Below, one piece after another: positions 51,678 through 60,329 of a stretch of 64,000 nucleotides of DNA. The notes under the pieces are model-generated. The model was not told where the DNA came from, made no database searches, and saw only the letters and a list, made by a program, of their open reading frames with translations. The stretch is from RPQJ01 sp963698735 (lineage in GTDB: Bacteria > Pseudomonadota > Gammaproteobacteria > Steroidobacterales > Steroidobacteraceae), in the NCBI GenBank assembly GCA_963698735.1, contig CAVOSA010000029.1:358343-422342 (forward strand), read 5' to 3'. Made by a program: the position numbers and the translations under genes. Each line of letters begins with the position of its first letter. The first letter of the stretch is position 1.

Positions 51678-51706
51678 CTTATACCACGCGAGCCCCTCGT
51701 CCGCAA
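51678..51706 (-). promoter_or_regulatory. Putative sigma-70 promoter of clpX
   Basis: On the minus strand TTGCGG (51,701-51,706) and TATAAG (51,678-51,683) are separated by 17 bases. The -10 end is 46 bases before the clpX ATG, in the clpP-clpX gap. Position and spacing fit a housekeeping promoter. Confidence 0.6.
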
Positions 51707-51752
51707 AAAACCCTGCCGCTACAGAGACTTAATCCACAGCGGCCGGGGCCGG

Positions 51753-52385
51753 TCAGACCCGCGTCGCGGTGCCCGTGTCGCCGCGCTTGCTCAGCACCGC
51801 GTCGATCAGGCCGTAGACGGTCGCCTGTTCGCCGGTCATGAAGTTGTCGCGATCGGTGTCCTGCTTGATCTGGTCGATCGTCTGGCCCGTGTGCTTCGCC
51901 AGGATCGTGTTCAGCCGATGCCGCGCGTCCAGGATCTCGCGCGCATGGATCTCGATGTCCGTTGCCTGGCCCTGGAAGCCGCCCAGGGGCTGGTGAATCA
52001 TGACGCGCGAATGCGGCAGGCAGAAACGCTTGCCCTTCGCCCCGCCCGCCAGCAGGACCGCGCCCATGCTGGCCGCCTGGCCGACGCAGATCGTGCTGAC
52101 GTCCGGCTTGATGAACTGCATCGTGTCGTAGATCGCGAGGCCGGCGCTGACCGAGCCACCCGGCGAGTTGATGTAGATCGCGATGTCCTTCTCGGGATTC
52201 TCGGACTCGAGGAACAGCAGCTGCGCTACCACGAGGTTGGCCATGTAGTCCTCGACTGGACCGACCAGGAAGATCACCCGCTCCTTCAGCAGGCGCGAGT
52301 AGATGTCGTAGGCGCGCTCGCCGCGGGCCGTCTGTTCGACGACCATCGGGACGAGGTTCAAGGCAGTAGGTTCGGTCATGGGCAT
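51753..52385 (-). CDS. clpP: ATP-dependent Clp protease proteolytic subunit ClpP
   Basis: A 210-residue serine peptidase forming the tetradecameric barrel used by ClpX. The catalytic triad is S106 in GQAASMGA, H131 in PHSRVMIHQPL and D180 in DTDRDNF. The INSPGGSV oxyanion strand is present. ATG 52,385 starts five bases after the tig stop. A second in-frame ATG two codons later is also possible. Confidence 0.96.
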   Translation of the reverse strand: MPMTEPTALNLVPMVVEQTARGERAYDIYSRLLKERVIFLVGPVEDYMANLVVAQLLFLESENPEKDIAIYINSPGGSVSAGLAIYDTMQFIKPDVSTICVGQAASMGAVLLAGGAKGKRFCLPHSRVMIHQPLGGFQGQATDIEIHAREILDARHRLNTILAKHTGQTIDQIKQDTDRDNFMTGEQATVYGLIDAVLSKRGDTGTATRV

Positions 52386-52390
52386 TTGGA

Positions 52391-53695
52391 TCAGGCTCCG
52401 AAGTTCATCAAGTCCTTGAACGTGGACGGCTGGTCGGTGACCTTGGCCCTTTCGAGCAGATAGTCCACCACCTGATCCTCCAATACCATGCCTTCGACCT
52501 GGCGCATCGCATCCGGGTTCTGGCGGTAGGCGTTGAGGATGGCATCCGGATCGGGATATGTCGCGGCCAGTTCGCCCAGGCGCGCTTCGACGCGCGAGCG
52601 ATCCAGCTGTATGCCGCGGCTCTTCACCAGTTCATTGACGAGCATGCCGAGCGCCACGCGGCGGCGCGCTGGCTCGACGAAAGGTTCCGCCGGCGGGACC
52701 TGGGACGCATCCTTGGCGCCGACGCGGCGGGCCGTGTCGATCTGCATGTCGCGCACCTGCTGCTCGATGAGCGCGTTCGGCACGTCGACCGGGTTTGCTT
52801 CGAGGAGGCGGTCGAACAGCTGTTGCTTGACGCGCGAGCGGACGTTGTCCCCGAGTTCACGGCGCATGTTGTCGGCGACTTCCGCCAGGAGCTGCTCGAG
52901 CCCGCCTTCGGTCACGCCGTATTCGCGGCAGAAAGCGTCGTCGAGCGGCGGCAGCAGCTTCTGCTCGACCTTCTTGACGTGGACCGAGAACCCGGCCGTC
53001 TTACCCGCCAGGTCCTTGTTGTGGTACTCGTCCGGGTAGCGCACGGCGACCTGCTTGCGCTCATCGGCCTTCACGCCGAGGATTCCGGTCTCGAAGTCCT
53101 TGAGCATGCGGCCGGCGCCGAGAATGACGGCGACGTCGTCGCCCTTGCTGCCCTCGAACCCCTTGCCGTCGATCGCGCCTTCGAAATCCATCGTCACGCG
53201 GTCGCCTTCCCGGCTCTCGCGCTCGACTGCCTCGAAACTCGGGCGCTGTTCGCGCAGGTTCTGGACCATCGCCTCGATGTCGGATTGGCTCACTTCCGCG
53301 ACTGGACGGTTCACGGCCAGGCCGTCCACTGCCTTCAGGACGACCTCGGGGAAGACTTCGAAAACGGCGCGGTACTTGAGGTCCTCGCCCGGGGCGCTGG
53401 AGATCGGCTCGATGCGCGGACCGGCGGCAGGCGTGAGCTTCGCCTCGGTTACTGCCCGGCTGAAGCTGGACTGCATGAGGTCCGACAGGACTTCCTGGCG
53501 CACCTGGGCGCCGAACTGCTGCCGGATGACCTTGATCGGGGCCTTGCCGGGACGGAAGCCCTTGAGCTTCGCCGTGCGGCTGACACGTTGGAGACGCTCG
53601 GCAATGGCCTGCTCGATCTGCTCCTTCGGGACGCTCACTTCCATACGGCGCTCGAGGCTGCCGGTCGACTGCACGTTGACTTGCATAGGGGTCAT
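52391..53695 (-). CDS. tig: Trigger factor (ribosome-associated chaperone/PPIase)
   Basis: The 434-residue protein binds nascent chains at the ribosome exit. The N-terminal domain contains the GFRPGKAPIKVI ribosome-binding signature. A central FKBP-type PPIase domain (about 155-240) and a helical C-terminal arm follow. Two start codons three codons apart are possible. GAGG lies four bases before the first ATG (53,695) and 13 before the second, and many family members start at the second (MQVNVQSTGSLERR). It follows tRNA-Leu. Confidence 0.95.
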   Translation of the reverse strand: MTPMQVNVQSTGSLERRMEVSVPKEQIEQAIAERLQRVSRTAKLKGFRPGKAPIKVIRQQFGAQVRQEVLSDLMQSSFSRAVTEAKLTPAAGPRIEPISSAPGEDLKYRAVFEVFPEVVLKAVDGLAVNRPVAEVSQSDIEAMVQNLREQRPSFEAVERESREGDRVTMDFEGAIDGKGFEGSKGDDVAVILGAGRMLKDFETGILGVKADERKQVAVRYPDEYHNKDLAGKTAGFSVHVKKVEQKLLPPLDDAFCREYGVTEGGLEQLLAEVADNMRRELGDNVRSRVKQQLFDRLLEANPVDVPNALIEQQVRDMQIDTARRVGAKDASQVPPAEPFVEPARRRVALGMLVNELVKSRGIQLDRSRVEARLGELAATYPDPDAILNAYRQNPDAMRQVEGMVLEDQVVDYLLERAKVTDQPSTFKDLMNFGA

Positions 53696-53797
53696 CGATC
53701 CTCAGGGGGCTTTGCACCCGGGTCATCACGCCCGGAAAAGCCGCGTATTGTGCCACGGAACGGACCGGTTCTGGGGCTGGAAACCGACCCGACAGGA

Positions 53798-53883
53798 TGG
53801 TGCGAAAGGAGGGACTCGAACCCTCACGGGGGTTACCCGCTGGAACCTAAATCCAGTGCGTCTACCAGTTCCGCCACTTTCGC
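53798..53883 (-). tRNA. tRNA-Leu (anticodon TAG)
   Basis: 86 bases including encoded CCA, with the long variable arm of a class II tRNA. The acceptor GCGAAAG pairs with CTTTCGC, the discriminator is A, and the anticodon loop is TTTAGGT. Its place immediately upstream of tig is common in gammaproteobacteria such as pseudomonads. Confidence 0.95.
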
Positions 53884-53967
53884 TCGCCGCGAGGCCGAGG
53901 ATTCTAGCCGACTGGCCGCCTGGTGGCCGCGCGGCAGGGGTCGGGGAAAGGGGCTGGCGACGGAGGA

Positions 53968-53990
53968 AGCGCCGTTGGCGCTCTTTTTTT
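53968..53990 (+). terminator. Plus-strand terminator-like hairpin upstream of the hydrolase gene
   Basis: AGCGCC, loop GTT and GGCGCT form a six-base-pair stem followed by C and seven T residues, the classical intrinsic terminator form. No plus-strand gene lies immediately upstream, so it would stop antisense read-through across tRNA-Leu and tig or a short unannotated RNA. Confidence 0.5.
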
Positions 53991-54077
53991 CCCGGACACC
54001 GGCACCTTTGCCGACGGAATTGCACTAACCCTATCCACCCGCCCCATAACGCCCAACCCGCAACGCCATACTCCCCA

Positions 54078-55205
54078 TTGGATTCACTGACTCACATCGC
54101 CCTCGGCGCCGCCGTCGGCACCGCCGTCCTCGGCCGCAAGGTCGGGCCCCGGGCCGCCCTGTGGGGGGCGGTCTGCTGCACGCTCCCAGACATGGATGTC
54201 TTCATCCCTCACGGCGACCCGGTCCGGGACTTCACCCTGCACCGGGCGGAGAGCCATTCCCTGTTCTGGCTGACGGTGGCGTCACCGGCCATCGCCTGGC
54301 TGATCGCCCGCCTGGACCGCCGCAGTGGCGCAACATTCCGGGACTGGTTGCCGCTCGCATGGCTCGCGATGCTGGCCCACCCGTTGCTCGATGCCTTCAC
54401 GGTGTACGGCACCCAACTGCTGCTGCCCTTCTCCGACCACCCCGTCGGTATCGGCAGCGTGTTCATCATCGATCCCCTGTACACAGTACCGCTGCTCGCC
54501 GGCCTCCTCGGCTGGTGGTGGTTGCGCCAGCGTGCGCCCCACTCGGCCATGCGCTGGAACCAGGCGGGACTCGCCGCCAGTACGCTCTACCTGGGATGGA
54601 CGGTTGCAGCGCAATTGCACGTCGCAGGCGACGTGCGGCGGTCGCTGGCCGCCACGCCGCTCGCCGACAGCAAGGTCCTGGTCACGCCGGCGCCGCTCAA
54701 CAGCCTGCTGTGGCGGGTCGTGGTGATGGACGGCGACGCTTACCACGAAGGATTCCGCTCGATCTTTGACGAGGACGACCATGTCGCGCTTGTGCGCCAC
54801 GCGAGCGATCCAGCGTTACTCGATACCGTGCGCGACGAGTGGGCCGTGCGCCGGCTCGCCTGGTTCTCCAAGGGATTCTATTCGGTCAGTCTCGCGAACC
54901 CGCACACTCGCGTCGCGAGCGGCGCCCCGGGAACGTTCCGCCAGCTGTTCGGCGCCGTGGAATCGGCACAAGCCGCCGGCATGGGCACCAACCCGTCCGC
55001 GCAACCTGTCGTGATGACCGACCTGCGCATGGGACACACGCCGTGGTTCGTGTTTTCGTTCGTCGTTGCGGAACACGATCCGGAAGGCATCCGCGCGGTG
55101 CCGAGCCGCCAGATTCCGAGCGAACGCCCGCCGACCTCGGCATTGCCGTGGCTGTGGGAACGCATCTGGAACGAGAACGCGCCCATGCCAGCCTTCGCCC
55201 GCTGA
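54078..55205 (+). CDS. Membrane-bound metal-dependent hydrolase (YbcI/DUF457 family)
   Basis: A 375-residue protein of the YbcI-like family. TTG at 54,078 gives the family N-terminus (DSLTHIALGAAVGTAVLG). Conserved His/Asp metal motifs are CTLPDMDVF, HRAESHSLFWL and HPLLDAFTVYGTQLL. Four to five membrane helices follow in the first half. The C-terminal half is soluble. A longer open frame to 53,055 is a shadow of tig. The substrate is unknown. Confidence 0.82.
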   Translation: MDSLTHIALGAAVGTAVLGRKVGPRAALWGAVCCTLPDMDVFIPHGDPVRDFTLHRAESHSLFWLTVASPAIAWLIARLDRRSGATFRDWLPLAWLAMLAHPLLDAFTVYGTQLLLPFSDHPVGIGSVFIIDPLYTVPLLAGLLGWWWLRQRAPHSAMRWNQAGLAASTLYLGWTVAAQLHVAGDVRRSLAATPLADSKVLVTPAPLNSLLWRVVVMDGDAYHEGFRSIFDEDDHVALVRHASDPALLDTVRDEWAVRRLAWFSKGFYSVSLANPHTRVASGAPGTFRQLFGAVESAQAAGMGTNPSAQPVVMTDLRMGHTPWFVFSFVVAEHDPEGIRAVPSRQIPSERPPTSALPWLWERIWNENAPMPAFAR

Positions 55206-55225
55206 CGCGGCCGAGGGAACCCGGA

Positions 55226-56161
55226 TCACTCGAGCCAGATGCGGGTGACGTAGAACTCGCCGACGGGCAGCGGTTGCGGCGCGAACAGCATCAGGTCGCG
55301 GACCGCACTCAGGTCCATGCGTCGGCTCGCCGGCGCGGTCGCTACCGCTTCCAGCGAGATCCGGATCGTCGTGCGCGTTGCCGCCGGGATTTCGACCGGC
55401 TGGTTGAAGCGGTCCTGGTGCGACATGTCGTGTTGCGCGTCGTGGACACGCACCACGAACGTCACGGGCTCGGGACCGGGGTTGGTCACGTCGATCGCAA
55501 GCATTTCGTAGCTGCGCCAGTCCGGATACGTTTCTACCAGCTGCAACCCGGGCGCAGTGCCAGGCGTGAAGTCGAGCCGGACTGAATCCTTGTCGCCCTT
55601 CTCGCGATACGCCTCCGGCAACGGCGTGAGACTGATTCCTGCCTGGTGCGGTAGCGCGAATCGCTTGTCTGCAAGCGGGTGAGTCGGCAGCAGCCGTGGA
55701 AACGCAGCGTTGCGGGCCGCATAGGCACGGGCGCATTGCAGTGGCTGCCAGGCCAGAATCGTCAATGCGAGCAGCAAGATCGCCACGACCGTACTGGTGT
55801 ATGCCTTGCCGGAAGCGCCACCTTGCCGATGCGCGAGCCGCCGCTCGACGAACCACACGACCGCCAGGCCCAACGCCGCGCCGGCCGCGTCGTGCAGCGC
55901 ATCCATCAAGGACACACTGCGGCCCGACATCGAAAACTGGATGAGTTCCGTGACGACGCCGATCGATGTCGCCAACGCGAAGGCGCGCCAGTACGCGGAG
56001 GCCGGACGCACGACAGCGCCGGCGGGGGGCGCTCGCATGAGCAACAAGGCGATGGCGATGCCGGCGAAGACGGGTCCGTGCCCGGCGTCATTCACGACGC
56101 TTTGCCAGAGCGTGTTCCCGGGAAGCGGCAGGAAGAAAACCGCGCCCAACAGCAAGGCCAC
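55226..56161 (-). CDS. VanZ-like membrane protein with a C-terminal soluble domain
   Basis: The 311-residue product has four to five N-terminal helices with VanZ-family features: AGHGPVFAGIAIALLL, SIGVVTELIQFSMSGRSVSLMDALHDAAGAALG. The E-x-x-Q and D-x-x-x-D/N-x-x-G pattern is clear in the parts TELIQF and DALHDAAGAALG. A fifth helix (AILLLALTILAW) leads to a soluble beta-rich domain of about 170 residues. The role is unknown; VanZ homologues occur in envelope and polysaccharide contexts. GTG 56,161 is used, but an earlier start cannot be excluded because helix one begins immediately. Confidence 0.75.
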   Translation of the reverse strand: MALLLGAVFFLPLPGNTLWQSVVNDAGHGPVFAGIAIALLLMRAPPAGAVVRPASAYWRAFALATSIGVVTELIQFSMSGRSVSLMDALHDAAGAALGLAVVWFVERRLAHRQGGASGKAYTSTVVAILLLALTILAWQPLQCARAYAARNAAFPRLLPTHPLADKRFALPHQAGISLTPLPEAYREKGDKDSVRLDFTPGTAPGLQLVETYPDWRSYEMLAIDVTNPGPEPVTFVVRVHDAQHDMSHQDRFNQPVEIPAATRTTIRISLEAVATAPASRRMDLSAVRDLMLFAPQPLPVGEFYVTRIWLE

Positions 56162-56243
56162 GAACAGCGACGCCTGCTGCTGGCGGCAGGCGCGGCATTG
56201 CGACGGCTGAAGACGGTTCGTGGTGCGACAAGATCCCAGCGAC

Positions 56244-56786
56244 CTACAACGAGTTGACGAGGTGGCCGCCGTCCACGGCCAGCACGGCCCCGGTCATGTG
56301 AGTCGAGGCGTCGGACGCGAGGAGCAGCAACGGGCCATCGAGGTCGGACAGCGTCCCCAGCCGGCGCTGCGGCACCCGACGGACCATGGCCTTGCCGCCT
56401 TCAGTCTCCCACAGCCAGCCGTTGATGTCGGTATCGAAGTACCCTGGCGCGATTGCGTTCACACGGATGCCGTAGCGGGCCCATTCCAGCGCCAGCGTCT
56501 TGGTCATCTGGATCACGCCCGCTTTCGACACTGCATACGGGAGCACGCTCGCAATCTGGCGCAGGCCGAGAATCGACGCGATATTGACGACCGAACCGCC
56601 ACGGCCATGGGCCTTCATCGCGCGCGCCGCCGCCCGCTGCACGCGATCGAGCGACTCGGCAAACGTCCAGGCGCCGCCATCCTCGAACTCGAGGAAGTTC
56701 CGGTCCGGGCGTTCGCGCGCCCAGCGACGCAGCAGGTCGCCGACGACGCATTCGGCCCGTTCCGGAATCCTGGAATCGGCATCCAT
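56244..56786 (-). CDS. In-frame fusion: N-terminus of an acyl-CoA ligase joined to C-terminal two thirds of a short-chain dehydrogenase
   Basis: The frame encodes 180 residues. Residues 1 to about 55 (ECVVGDLLRRWARERPDR, EFEDGGAWTFAESLDRV) look like the start of an AMP-binding acyl-CoA synthetase. From about residue 56 the sequence is an SDR from the end of its helix D: SVVNIASI, the catalytic YAVSK, RVNAIAPGYFDTD and the C-terminal GAVLAVDGGHLV. The SDR's Rossmann GxxxGxG half and the whole ligase body are missing. As written it should not bind NAD(P). A deletion between short GC-rich repeats, real or from assembly, is the likely cause. It diverges from the carboxyltransferase gene with 53 bases between starts. 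Confidence 0.75.
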   Translation of the reverse strand: MDADSRIPERAECVVGDLLRRWARERPDRNFLEFEDGGAWTFAESLDRVQRAAARAMKAHGRGGSVVNIASILGLRQIASVLPYAVSKAGVIQMTKTLALEWARYGIRVNAIAPGYFDTDINGWLWETEGGKAMVRRVPQRRLGTLSDLDGPLLLLASDASTHMTGAVLAVDGGHLVNSL

Positions 56787-56839
56787 GCTGCTAGGATGTC
56801 GACGTACGTTTCCTGGTGCAAGCAAGCGAGAGACCGGAG

Positions 56840-58199
56840 ATGAGCTGGGAACCCGAACTCGAGGAACTGCGGCGACGCCAGGCCATGGCCCGCGAGATGG
56901 GCGGGCCGGACAAGGTCGCGCGGCAACACAACGCCGGACGCCTGACGGTGCGCGAGCGCATCGGGGCGCTGCTCGACGCAGGCAGCTTCAGTGAGCTCGG
57001 ATCGATCACGGGCAACGCGTCCTACGATGAGTCGGGTGCGCTGCAATCCATGACCCCGACCAACTTCCTGTTCGGGCGCGGCAGGATCGAGGGCCGGCGC
57101 GTCGTGGTGGCGGGCGACGATTTCACGGTGCGCGGGGGCGCCTCCGACGCGTCGATCATCGAGAAGCAGGTCGCCGCGGAACAGATGGCGCACGAGCTGC
57201 GCATGCCGATGGTCCGCCTCATCGAAGGCAGCGGCGGCGGCGGCTCCGTCAAGTCGCTGGAGACGCTGGGCTACACCTACGTGCCGTTCCTGCCGGGATT
57301 CGAGCACATGGTCCGCAATCTCGCGACCGTGCCGGTGGTCAGCCTCGGCCTCGGCCCGATCGCGGGCTTCGGGGCCGCGAAAGTGGTGCAGAGCCACTAT
57401 TCCCTGCTCGTCCGCCGGCAATCGCAGATGTTCGTGGCGGGACCGCCGGTGGTCGCCGCGGCCGGACAGAAATTGACGAAAGAAGAACTCGGCAGCAGCC
57501 GCATCCATGCGTCGAACGGCGCAGTGGACGACGAAGTCGAGAGCGAGCAGGAAGCGTTCGAGCGCACGCGCCGTTTCCTCGGCTACCTGCCCTCCTCGGT
57601 GCACGAGTTGCCACCGCGCATCGAGTCCGACGACGACCCCGACCGGCGCGATGAATTTCTCGTTTCCGCAGTACCGCGCGACCGGCGCGAGGTCTATCGC
57701 ATGCGGCCGATCGTCGAGGCCGTCGTCGACACGGGCTCGTTCCTGGAAATCGGACGTCTGCACGGACGCTCCGTGATCACCGGGCTGGCCAGGCTCGATG
57801 GCTGGCCGGTGGCGGTGATCGCGAGCGATCCGTTCGTGATCGGCGGGCTATGGACTGCGGCGAGTTCCGCCAAGCTCGAGCGCTTCGTGAACTTCGCGCA
57901 GACGTTCCACCTGCCGGTCGTGCACCTGGTCGACAACCCGGGTTTCATGATCGGCAAGCAGGCCGAGCACGAGGCGACGATCCGCGCGGGCGCCCGGGCA
58001 CTCACGGCGGTCTACCAGGCGACCGTCCCGTGGTGCACGGTGATCATTCGCAAGGTGTTCGGCGTCGCGGGCGCTGGCCACCAGAACCACACGCGCTTCC
58101 ATTACCGCTATGCATGGCCATCGGCCGACTGGGGCTCGTTGCCGATCGAAGGCGGCATCGAGGCCGCGTACAAAGCCGAACTCGACGCGGCGGAGGATA
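56840..58199 (+). CDS. Acyl-CoA carboxylase carboxyltransferase subunit, 3' end lost at a join
   Basis: The first 453 residues of a propionyl/methylcrotonyl-CoA-type carboxyltransferase, which transfers carboxyl from biotin to an acyl-CoA. Family segments are ARQHNAGRLTVRERI at the N-terminus, LIEGSGGGGSVKSLE, FGPIAGFGAAKV-like GLGPIAGFGAAKV, DNPGFMIGKQAEH and VFGVAGAGHQNH. ATG 56,840 has GGAG five bases upstream. Homology stops at about 58,199 (ELDAAED), some 60-80 residues short, and the following codons match nothing in the family. It is cut by the junction to different DNA. Confidence 0.88.
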
Positions 58200-58203
58200 G
58201 TCC
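58196..58203. other. Chimeric junction between unrelated sequences
   Basis: On the plus strand the carboxyltransferase reading frame stops matching after GAGGAT. On the minus strand a glycosyltransferase frame stops matching after VVKADY, whose last codon ends here. Both genes are cut in mid-domain within a few bases of each other, in opposite orientations. No att site, repeat or insertion sequence is visible. Confidence 0.8.
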
Positions 58204-58501
58204 GCCTTCACGACCCACAACGAGGCGCGGAATACGCTGCCAGTCGCGGAGGAAATCCGGATCGTGCCGGGCCACGAACTGCGCACTCGGCGTCGCGCCA
58301 CACCCGGTAGTCGAATCCCGGATTGACTCGCGTCCAGCTGCGCATCCACCCCAGCCAAACATGTGGGATTTCCTTTTCGCCCAGCAACACCTGGGAGATG
58401 TTCCAGGGAATTCCGCCGCACGGCACCAGCCGCCGGACGCGCCCCGGAAGAGCGCGGAGGCAGGGCTCGAGGGTCTGGTGCACGCGGAATAGCGCCCGCA
58501 T
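58200..58501 (-). pseudogene. GT32-type (OCH1-like) glycosyltransferase, N-terminal fragment with frameshifts
   Basis: Pieces in three frames read IPHVWLGWMRSWTRVNPGFDYRVWRDAE, then AQFVARHDPDFLRDWQRI, then WVVKADY. This is the N-terminal part of a DXD-sugar-binding GT32 enzyme (W-x-G-W, S-W-x4-N-P-G-F-x-Y-R-x-W pattern). An ATG at 58,501 has GAGGGTG upstream, but the first 30 residues are not family-like, so the start is uncertain. The gene is cut by the junction before the DXD motif. The 232 bases between it and the next gene hold nothing I can identify. Confidence 0.6.
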
Positions 58502-58733
58502 TACACCCTCGTGGTATGCCAGCAACCGGCGCGTGCCGGCTCCCGGCGCGGGCTGCGGCCCCTGCGCCCGCGACCTCGCGCCGCCTCGGGAGGCCGCAGC
58601 AACCTCGGCCGGCGGAGCGATTGACCAGCCTGCGAATCGGGTGATCCGGAGTGTGGAGACACTCGGCGACGCGAAATACTGGGGCTTCGCGGACTCAGCC
58701 CCAGCCATCCTGGAAGCGTGCGAAACGGGGAAG

Positions 58734-59530
58734 TTACTTTGTTCCCGTTCCCTGGCTGCGCCCGGCCAGAAATTCGCGAAACCGCGCTCCCAGTTCCGGA
58801 ACGTAGGCGAACTGCGTTCGGGCGCTCCGCAAGGCCGCCGAGCTCGCCCGCAGCCAGTACTCGTCATCACCCGCCAGGCGCTGCAGCTCGTCGGCCACCG
58901 CGCGGACGTCCTTCCGGACCAGGAGGCCGTCCACGCTGTCAAAAAAACACCGGCTATGCGTCTCCTCATCCATCACCACGGGAGTGGCCAGGACCAGAGA
59001 ATGAACGACCGCAAAACAACACACGGCCCCACCCTTGATGTGAACGGTGGCGCGAGAGCCGTGCATGGACTGCAGGTCATCCACGACTCCCGACTCGCTG
59101 CCGTGGCCGTAGTCGACAACTCGGTCAGGCGAGAATGCCGTTCAGCTCGGTGAACTTGCCGTACTCATCTGGCCAGAACTCGGCATAGTCGTGAATGTAG
59201 GAGGCGAATCCCCGGCGGCGGGCGGGGCCGTTCGTCGGTCGCGGCAGCCAGTCCCAGGCGACAAGTCGGCGGCCGAGAAACGTTCAGCATTCGGGCATTA
59301 ACGACAGCGCCCGGGGGCTGAGACTGTAGAAATTGCGAATGCCCTGTGCGCAGTTTTTCAAAGCAGTTGACCGTGTGGCGAACCACTAACGCAACGTCGC
59401 GGCAGAGCGGCTGGATCCGCTCGCGAAACTGCTGTACCTGTTCGGGCGTGGAGACCATAACCGCGTGATAACCACCGGCACGTACCGTGTTCAGGATCGC
59501 CTCATCCTCCGGATGACCGACCCCCAATCG
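58734..59530 (-). CDS. Glycosyltransferase of GT-B type, frameshifted
   Basis: Two recognisable parts lie in different frames. The N-terminal part (about 59,530 to 59,330) reads GHPEDEAILNTVRAGGYHAVMVSTPEQVQQF and VALVVRHTVNCFEKLR. The C-terminal part (59,084 to 58,734) reads IKGGAVCCFAVVHSLVLATPVV and a helix-rich end ELGARFREFLAGRS. The intermediate YNFYSLSPRAL-like text near 59,330-59,160 is in a third frame. The start is undetermined because no clean start codon precedes GHPEDEA. Donor and acceptor are unknown. Confidence 0.55.
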
Positions 59531-59570
59531 ACTCGTGTTCGCCGCTCCGCTACACGCACGTGCCGCTGCC

Positions 59571-59995
59571 TCACGGCAACCAGTTCTCGACTCGCAAGCC
59601 GGGAACCTTCTCGAAATCTCGCAGATTACGAGAGACGAGCGTTGCTGCGTGAACCAGCGTGATCGCGGCGATCTTGAGGTCCGTCGCACCGATGCGGACC
59701 CGCTCGTTGCGCAAGCGTCCGAATTCCTCGGCCGCACGTTCATCGAAGGGCAGGATTTGCCACGCGGCGAAAAAGCGAAACATGGCGACAAAACGCTCGT
59801 AATAGGCCACTTGCTGGCGCACGTCGGAATAGCGGCCGATCAGGCTGATCCAACTCCGCGCCTGTTCTTCCAGTGTCGCGGCGCTGACGGCCACTTCGTG
59901 CGTCGGGAGGCCCGCACTCGTTGGCGGAGTGACTCCGCTTGCAGTGATTCGCGATGCTGAAGCAGCGAAATGTGATCGGTGTCCAGAACGATCAT
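59571..59995 (-). CDS. vapC: PIN-domain ribonuclease toxin (VapC-like), one frameshift
   Basis: The start MIVLDTDHISLLQHRESL carries the first PIN-domain acidic residues (D5, D7). After a one-base shift near 59,910 the frame continues with VAVSAATLEEQARSW (conserved Glu), LPFDERAAEEFGRLR, RIGATDLKIAAITLVHAATLVSRNLRDF (conserved Asp cluster, shown in parts GATDLKIAA and SRNLRDF) and ends VENWLP. VapC toxins cleave tRNA or rRNA. The ATG overlaps the stop of the partner gene (ATGA), typical of toxin-antitoxin pairs. Confidence 0.75.
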
Positions 59996-60217
59996 GGTGC
60001 TTCACCGGCTTCCTCGTCGCGGGCTTGCCGCCGTTCTTCTTCACGCTGGCGAAACACCTCGTTCAGCATTTCCCGGAAGATCGGATCGCCATCGAACATC
60101 CCGACCGTGCCGTCGCCAATCCTGGCCGGGGGCGGGGTAGCGAAGTTGGTGTTCCACCAGTCCGTCGACCAGCCTCTCGAGACGAGCGACCCGCTCTTCC
60201 AAAGCGGTTTCTGACAT
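59992..60217 (-). CDS. Putative antitoxin partner of VapC, one frameshift
   Basis: The small gene of about 75 residues starts at ATG 60,217 after a GGAGAGGGAAC binding site. It begins MSETALEERVARLERLVDGLVEHQ, an alpha-helical heptad-like stretch. After a shift near 60,150 it continues FREMLNEVFRQREEERRQA and ends in an acidic tail. The C-terminal helix could wrap the toxin. It matches no classical VapB DNA-binding family that I recognise. Function is inferred from coupling to the PIN gene. Confidence 0.55.
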
Positions 60218-60329
60218 GTTCCCTCTCCGGTGGTCCGAACGGTAATCGCCTCCGGTCGCCGAATGTCGCCCGCGGCGCTCAAGATTATACGCCGTGCGAG
60301 CGACGGAGAACAACACGCACAACAGCCCT

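Noticed and set aside
53055..54077. N-terminal extension of the YbcI-like hydrolase by about 340 residues
   Set aside because: It is the shadow of tig and crosses tRNA-Leu and a terminator; the family N-terminus begins at the TTG at 54,078.
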